Source of the DNA: Ischnura elegans
Taxonomy: Eukaryota > Arthropoda > Insecta > Odonata > Coenagrionidae
Direction of reading: 5' to 3'
NCBI RefSeq assembly: GCF_921293095.1
Contig: NC_060253.1
Location: 94,319,073 to 94,383,072 of the forward strand
Length of the DNA: 64,000 bases
Every line of letters starts with the position of its first letter. Positions within the stretch are counted from its first letter, which is position 1. Under the pieces are notes generated by a model, which saw only the letters and a list, made by a program, of their open reading frames with translations, made no database searches and was not told where the DNA came from. Positions 57,326 to 64,000 of this stretch are shown in pieces. A program made the position numbers and the translations under genes.

Positions 57326-60300
57326 GTGAGTATTTTTCAAGGGTTACTGTGTCTACTGCGCTCAAATTGAGGGCAACAAGCTAAAGGTGACAACTTATGA
57401 GGACTCAGTTCTCTATAATACCACATCATACATATAAAATCACAAATACTATATAAAATGTGTGTAATATACTTCTATACTCTAAATTCTCTGCATGTAG
57501 AACGGCTTTGAATATTACGTATTCACATTATTAGATGGGAGAGTCAAACAGATGGTCAATACAGATCAATACTTAATCATTTTCTGAGGAATATTTCTTT
57601 CGCTTCTGTACTATTCTTTCTGATGCTTGTGCTCCTGATCTGTTGACATCAGAGGTGGATCTATGGGGCTGGGTAAAGGGGTCTATGCCCCCCACTCACT
57701 GAAACACACTCCAAATAGAATAAAAATTTTTGGAGGTTACTACTTTGCACAAAAATATTTAGTTATATTTTCCAGTAAATTTACCTACCACTACAAATTG
57801 AATTACCAATTAGTTTTAAACGTAGGGCATATTTGAGTATTTTTTGTCAAATAATTAGCCTAAAATAGCCGTTTTTGAGCCTGAAAAATCCAAAATTTCC
57901 AAAATTTCCGAAGTCTTTGACAGGGAGGAATTCCCCTCACCCAGCCCTCCCTTGGTCCAACCCTAGATCAGCAACTGAATGACATTTATTTATTTATATC
58001 ACACCAAAAACAGCACTAAGGCCTTTAAATTGGGTTTATAAACAAAATAAATTATGTAAATGTAGTTAATAAACATGTATAAAAATAATATCATAAATAA
58101 CAACCATTTTCAACATATACAATACATACAAAAGGTCGGTGTCAAAAAGATAGACTTTTCACTTGGTTATTAAAATTGGTGCGGGAGGCAAAGATGTCAA
58201 GAGAGGAAGAAGTATTGGAGATTGAATTGAAAATAGAAGGTAGGCGGAAAAAGAGGGATCTATGAGATATTGCCAGACGGAAATTGGGCTGGTGTAGATA
58301 TAACCCGCAATACTGAAGCTCGAGCTTCAGTATTGCGGGTTTTGTGAGCAGGAATGCGTAGTGAAAAGAATGTTAGGAGGTCACTGGATCTGAAGGACCC
58401 ATTTAAGATGCGGTAAAGAAATTTGATGTCTAATGTCAATCTGCGGTGGTTGGGGTGTAATAATCCAAGTGAATGAAGTATTTTGGCACGTGAAGAGAAT
58501 TTGAGGTGAGGTATGCGATGTCGAACTATTGCTAAGAAGAAATTGAGTGGACGGTTGATTAATTTTAGTGTGGTGGGAGAAGCAGTTGACCAAATGGGAG
58601 AGCAATATTCAAGGATGGGTTGCACACATCCACCGAAGACTGATTTTAAGGTACTCGGTTTGGATATCTCGCTCAGATGATATAGGGTCCCAACCACTGC
58701 CATAGCCTTGTTAACAATGGTTTTTATATGTTCGTAAAAGGTTAATTTTTGGTCAAAAGTGATGCCTTAATAGGCGTGGGAAATGACGGAGGGAATGGGT
58801 CGATTATTTAAAGTATAAGTGGAGGTGATAGTGCTCTTCTTCAGCGAGAAAGACATCGCAGCGGATTTTCCAGGATTCACACACAACTGCCATTTATTGC
58901 ACCATTTCTCTACAGCTTGAAGAGCAGTTTGCACATACGTACTATTTTGAGGAGGAAAATCATGCGAAAGATAGCAAACAGGAGGGTTGAAAAGAGTACT
59001 CAGAGGAGTGATTGAGTGGACAGTCTACCAAAGTGATAGATAACTAATCCAAAAAATGGTTAATCAAGCCATAAATATGAAGGTCTTTCAATTAGACCAA
59101 AAATTGGAATAGGGGAGAGTGTTGTACCACAAAACACTTTTTCAACGTTTTTATATAAATCACAATACATATATTTACTGAAGATTCAGTCTATTAGCAG
59201 CAATTTAACCCATCAGGATGACGTCACATAAATTTTAAGTTTAATACAAGCAGGTACCTTTACTATCAATGGATCTAATTAGAACTTCTGAAAGTGTTTG
59301 CATTGTTCCTAGGCACATCATGTTCATGTACCTCGGAACACTACCCATTGTACCCAGGAACACAAGTTAGATTGGAGGGAACAGCAACAAAACTTGTGAA
59401 AAATGAAATCAATTTGTATTATGTTCATTAAATTTGAAAGTAAATTAAAATGTTACATAATGAGAATTAATATAGTTGGTTAAAACCCAATTTTAAAATG
59501 TAACTCCTTTCATGAACAAGAACAAGAATGAATATCTTCCGTTGAAGGGGCCTACCGCATTAAATATTTCCCTGATTTATGCAGGCCATAGGAAAATAAA
59601 AGTTAAAAATATCAGCTCTAGTAATTAATTTCCCATTTACTAAATGACATTAGGCGGCATAAATTCGTCTGTGAATACACCACGATCCAGAGGGAAAATT
59701 CCAGGAGTCTTAAATCCACTGATAATGTATTTGATTGCATATTTAACAGATATCTCTTATGAAAACATGTTCCTAGGTGTAGCATGCGCTTGTGTTCCTT
59801 GGTACAAGAGGTAGCCATTTTGAATTCCGGCTGATTTTTCAGGTTAATATTGCATCTAAAATACCAAATAAGTAGCTAATACTACTCACCATTATATGTC
59901 AATTTCACCTGTGCTGCAATAACCACTGCTGGTGTAATAGAATTTTGGTAAAACACTTTGATATGCAACTAAAAATATTTACTTTTCAGCATCAAAAACT
60001 TCAAAATAGGCTCTCATTTGCAAATACATATAACCCAAATGAACTCAAATCGACCTTTGCTACTCTCTAGCGCATCTTTCACGTAATAGCTTACTTTAAA
60101 GCCCCTAGGTCGAAGCAATTGCCGGTAGTTCCTAGTGCTCCTAGGTACACTATGCCCAAGGTACACCACCTTCCCCTACATTAAAATAATTTAGTAAATG
60201 GAATAGATATATAAGTTATGATAAAAGAAAAATCTCCATCATTCAGCCACTACCTAATTAAACATGAAAGTAGCCACCCACATTTCAGGAGTAGGTGATA

Positions 60301-62829
60301 TCATTAGAGTTTTGATCCTTAAAGTCATTAAGGACACTGGTAAATCAAGAACAGGGGTCTCCAGACATTTCAATGTAAGGGCTGCATTAAATATTTCCCT
60401 GATTCATACAGGCCGTAGGAAAATAAAAGTCAAAAATATCAGCACTAGTAATTAATTTCCTGGAGTAAAAACACCTACAATTTTTAAAAAATCTAGTTGG
60501 AAAAAATCAGATTAATCCTTAGAGTGGAAGAAAGTTTTTATATATTTGCATGCTAACTACGGCATTAGCCGAAAATTTTTATTGCTACCTGAAGGTATAT
60601 CTTGCACTTGGGCACTTTCCCTCACCATAAGTATTGATAAGGGGCTTAACTCAGACCTTGTGGCAGGGGATTACTCCTGCACTGGCTGGGAGCTAAAAAT
60701 CTGAAACTCCCACAGCCCAAGGGTTAAACTAAACTCGTGCATTTAGTTTTAGACAACCAAAGTTGTGTGACAAATGATACTGTCATTTTGACTTCAAAAT
60801 TTAAAAAAAATCAGATTCCAGATTAGATGACCCAATAGGGTGGTGTCCTATTTTTTATTGCCTAAATCGAAATATAAATACTCCTGGAGTATTTATTTCA
60901 TGCTTTTAGATTTTTAAATGACAATATCTATTTTTTGCAATTAAATGGAGAGTGAAATTTCTCAAGCACGCGAAAACACGACGGCTAAGTATGATTGCTG
61001 GGAAAAGCCCATGTGACATCATTCTGGTTCCGGTTGCCACTGTGTGAGGCCACCTTGGTGCGAGGCTATAAGTGCGGCTACGATGCAAGCCGAGCATGGA
61101 GGTAGCAGAGTACCCTGTTAGCAGGTAGCGCTTGGCTTAATAAGGATTATTATTACCCTACCAAACGAAGGAAACTTTCCGACCTTAGGGAATTTTAATA
61201 GGTGATTATTAAGAGATGTTTCCCTGAGCTCTGTGCCTCATGCATGCATTGGTAACCTCAGATGATGTATAACTCCTATCCTCTCCTGTAGAAACTAGGT
61301 CCCTGTGACGTCACGTGGAATGGCATCACATGACCACCAATCTGCTCATTTTCAAAGTAGGTTAAAATTGACCACTAACACTCATCTAAACTGGGACTTC
61401 TAAAACCAAATATGTACTTTGTATATTACTAATACACTAATGGTGGGTAACAAATCGCAGTCAATGCCTTTCATTTTCATTGATGAAGGGAACTACCCTA
61501 TTGTAAGAACTTGTTTCATATGACCATCAGACAAATTGGCTCGATAGTTACATTTTCCAAAATGAAGTGTGTGAAATCTATGTTCACCCAAGTATGTTCA
61601 CACACAAGTAAGGGATCTGCTTGTTTGGCCGGATGAAATTATGTGTTGGGCAAGATGTGGCCTTTGGGCCATAGTTTGGAGACCCCTGATGAAGGATATT
61701 GGCTAGGCTGATGGAGTCTAGGATCTAGGCTAATGCATTGGGGAAAGGATCAGCATCCAACTGAGTTGAATATATCCTTGTGATTCTACTCCTTTAAAGA
61801 GCTCCGAACAGAGGAGTAATGATGTTCCCAAGGTACCCAGGAAAGCATTAGCCTCAGGGGGGTAGGGGGGTCCGGACCCCCCCCCCCCTAAAATATAAAA
61901 ACACAATCATTTTCCTTCATAAAAGAAAGCAAAATATTGAAAAATCATGAATTTTAAAAAAATTAATTTTTTATAACAAATGAAGTTTTTTCGATTGTGA
62001 AAAGTGTTAAAATTAGTTTGAAACCCTTTAATTAGTACCCTGTTTTACAAAAAATTTCCCCCCTGGTTTTTGCCTCCCCCCCCACAAACGGAATTCCTGG
62101 CTACGCCACTGGATGATGATGATTGGTGCACTTATTATTTCCACTGCATATGAATTATGAGCTGCTACAAGGATGATGCTTTGATCGCAACTCAATACCC
62201 GCCAGTTTCTAAGTACATATTAGTGAGGATTAGATAAAATATTTAAGACATGATATTGTGTTTTATAAATTTACAGCTCACATAAAAGATTGGAAATATT
62301 TTTGTAAACTATTAATAATCGCTCAAATGAAAAATCTTTTTTACCTCATTCACATTTGCGATAAATATTTTAATAATATTTGTAATGCATTAATACTCTC
62401 ATGTGTCCAATCTGAATTTTTACCAGGCTAACAAAAATTCCACATTTGTTGAATAATTTCATGAGAGATGTAAAATCGTATGATAGACCTCTGTTTGGTA
62501 ATGATTTAAAGTTGGTATTCAAAGTAAAAATGATTGTGGAAAAGACAAATATGTATGCAATATGTAACAATAATCTATGGCATTATGTAAATATTAATAT
62601 GTGCAGCTGATAATGGAATATGGTAAGGCCTCCAACATTCCCATCCACATGGGTTACATGTGCTCATAGTTATGTTTCAGGAATCACCCTCCTGGGAGTA
62701 CCCAGTGAGGTTTATACTTATGGCACCCAGTTCTCAGCTCTGTGCTTTGCAACAGTGATTGCAGGCCTGTTTTCAGCCATATTCTTCATCCCAGTTTTTT
62801 ATGAACTTCACCTAAACACATCCTATGAG
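57054..62829 (+). CDS. SLC5 sodium:solute symporter (SMCT/SMVT-like), gene 2, 5' part
   Basis: A paralogue of gene 1, about 27 kb downstream on the same strand. Two coding exons are seen: 57054-57325 (residues 1-90) and 62670-62829 (to residue 144). Exon 1 contains [35 protein letters not shown] and LAPVAMSLTA; exon 2 reads [20 protein letters not shown] to LNTSYE. In exon 2, 34 of 53 residues match gene 1 in my hand alignment. Donor phase, acceptor position and exon-2 length (160 nt) are the same as in gene 1. The ATG is preceded by A at -3 and followed by G. A possible acceptor (cccacacag) 7 bp upstream of the ATG suggests that the 5'UTR is split. The N-terminal tail is shorter and unrelated in sequence. 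The remaining exons must lie beyond 64000. Confidence 0.88.
57650..57965. mobile_element. Probable G/C-tract MITE in gene 2 intron 1
   Basis: CAGAGGTGGATCTATGGGGC at the left, CCCTCCCTTGGTCCAACCCTAG at the right, imperfectly inverted. No matching TSD seen. Confidence 0.45.
57980..58990 (-). mobile_element. Non-LTR retrotransposon 3' fragment in gene 2 intron 1
   Basis: The minus strand: LQAVEKWCNKWQLCVNPGKS, TFDQKLTFYEHIKTIVNKAM, then an open frame at 58703-58260 with LYHLSEISKPSTLKS and YCSPIWSTASPTTLK. Similar to 13281-13760 of the intron 6 LINE. The 3' tail is ATAAATAAATG at about 57978-57990. Confidence 0.75.
58991..60343. other. Gene 2 intron 1 DNA with a diverged duplication
   Basis: 59550-59640 (CATTAAATATTTCCCTGATT; CATAGGAAAATAAAAG; ATCAGCTCTAGTAATTAATT) is repeated at 60383-60470. 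No gene seen. Confidence 0.55.
60352..61688. mobile_element. hAT-like element (CAGGGGTCTCCA ends) with nested MITE
   Basis: Inverted ends CAGGGGTCTCCAGACA and (reverse) CAGGGGTCTCCAAACT; flanks ATCAAGAA / ATGAAGGA. The ends resemble those of Charlie-like hAT elements. Contains 60833-61503. No transposase left. Confidence 0.7.
60833..61503 (+). mobile_element. 670-bp CRE-palindrome MITE, copy 5
   Basis: Ends CAATAGGGTGGTGTCC and GGGAACTACCCTATTG. The first CRE is mutated (TGACATCA) and the second is intact (TGACGTCACG at about 61306). Confidence 0.8.
61853..62111. mobile_element. G/C-tract MITE (GTGGCGTAGC family), copy 3
   Basis: Right end GGCTACGCCACTG; the left end is eroded to G-runs (ggggggtaggggggtccgg). 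The interior matches 2089-2377. Confidence 0.65.
62112..62669. other. Rest of gene 2 intron 1, nothing recognised
   Basis: AT-rich; ORF 62370-62570 (minus) has no family features. Confidence 0.45.
62670..62829 (+). CDS. Gene 2 coding exon 2
   Basis: The acceptor is tgctcatag. The exon begins T-TAT-GTT-TCA-GGA, completing Ser and reading [18 protein letters not shown]. The donor is GAG|GTAAGA (phase 0). I count no CpG in the 160 bases. Confidence 0.9.
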
Positions 62830-63389
62830 GTAAGACTATTTCAAAATTTCTTTAAATATTTCAATTCGTAACAGTGTTGGAGGGACTGCTCTCAGTTCTA
62901 CCGTAGCTTCCTACATGAAACTCCCAAGTACTTACATAAACTTAAAAATTCATAAATATATATCATCATAGTTCGGGTTCCAAAACAAGTACATATATCC
63001 TCTGAGTAAAATCATGAAATAACAGTGAAATTCACCAAATCATAAGCAAGAATGTCCCATACATTGAAGATCTAATATACCACAAAGAAAGCTCTAAAAG
63101 AAACATTGCATCTGAGGCTTTCCAATTGATGTGAGGGATGTCATGAGCTTACAAAATTAAAGTGACTGTATGGGAAAAGCAAAGTGAATACCAGTTTAAA
63201 AGGAGCAATAATCTGTTTATAGAAAGAAAATATTCTATCAATTTATCTTTCGATCTATTACCTGACTACATAGTAATTCATTACTGACACAACATTTGTT
63301 GGAAAAATTAGACAAGAAAGCTACCCGATAGGGTCTATAATCATCTCCGAGACCTATAGACTCCACCATAAGACCACCACTAAGACCCG

Positions 63390-63680
63390 AACTACGGGCG
63401 ATTACGATGTAATCAGACTCCGAACACCGATTAATGTAACGAGAGTTTATTTACTCCAAAAAAATATGTTTACAATACACTGTAACACAGCCTATATATG
63501 TTACATTAACACTCAGGCGGCACGCGTGTAATGTCCATCTCGCCAGTCCTCTCGCCGTGGAACTTACGGTACTTTCTTGCTTCCCTTACGTGGCGCTCCT
63601 CGTCCCTCTGTCCGGGAGCCCTTAAATCGTCTGCTGGAGACTCGCACAGGGGAGCCACAACCACATTATTGACATATGAT
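63390..63680 (-). repeat. Candidate solo LTR in gene 2 intron 2
   Basis: On the minus strand this GC-richer block starts TGTGGTTGTGGC, has a TATA-like ATATATAGG, then GAGTAAATAAACTC (a polyadenylation-signal-like word common in LTRs), and may end TGATTACA. No target duplication is evident, so this is tentative. Confidence 0.3.
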
Positions 63681-64000
63681 GCAATTTGAAGAAGTTCAAA
63701 TAAAATTGGAGTTCTACATAGTAAGCTTAGATTTGCTGGGCATTGCTGAGCAATATCCTGTGAAATTACTTGCCACATATCTTCAAGAAATTTGGATCTG
63801 CTGGGAAATTTAACCTAAATAAATAATGGAAAACAATGTGGTCATTCTTACTGGTCCACTATGGTTAATTGATTGCTATGGCTCTTATTGTCAACAGAAA
63901 AGCCAAATGCTAATGTTACATTCTTTACATTTGTTAAAAATTATGCATGGCCATCAGATTTTCTGCAAAACAAAACCATTGATCACATGAGAGTGACTTC

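Noticed and set aside
14747..61313. TGACGTCA sites as native regulatory elements of the SLC5 genes
   Set aside because: Nearly all lie at fixed positions inside MITE copies, so their presence is explained by transposition; regulatory use is only a possibility.
63506..63778. 90-codon minus-strand ORF as a gene
   Set aside because: It runs across a possible LTR block and has no family features; more likely accidental.

Overview
The window is eukaryotic nuclear DNA and almost certainly from an arthropod, most likely an insect with an expanded genome. Short coding exons with consensus GT-AG borders lie far apart in AT-rich DNA crowded with non-LTR retrotransposon remnants, tRNA-derived SINEs and non-autonomous DNA transposons. 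I cannot name the species.

The only host genes I can support are two head-to-tail paralogues of the SLC5 sodium:solute symporter family (SMCT/SMVT-like, i.e. SLC5A8/A12/A6-related). Gene 1 runs from the start codon at 1246 to the stop codon at 30074. I could assemble it from 14 exons (2,025 nt, 674 codons plus stop) with every splice phase agreeing. Gene 2 starts at 57054. Only its first two coding exons (57054-57325 and 62670-62829) are inside the window, and it continues past the right edge. The two genes share the position and phase of the first coding intron and a 160-nt second exon, which points to tandem duplication. They differ sharply in CpG content.

Layout: 1-1220 upstream DNA with two hAT-like MITEs. 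1246-30074 gene 1, whose introns hold a foldback element in a short tandem array, SINEs, a MITE-split RTE-type LINE fragment, a 2.8-kb decayed LINE (intron 6), a hAT-like element invaded by a twin-primed (internally inverted) LINE (intron 7), and a Helitron helicase end (intron 11). 30075-57053 intergenic, about 27 kb of nested repeats with no host gene that I can see. 57054-64000 the 5' part of gene 2, with a LINE fragment and a hAT-like element in its first intron and a possible LTR near the right edge.

The strongest non-gene theme is a swarm of at least thirteen hAT-like non-autonomous elements with matching 8-bp target duplications. Several are nested inside other repeats, and many are bounded by G-tracts on one side and C-tracts on the other. 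A second theme is a 670-bp MITE family (five copies) carrying TGACGTCA palindromes. Exon borders come from reading splice consensus, frame and family conservation; no transcript evidence was available.
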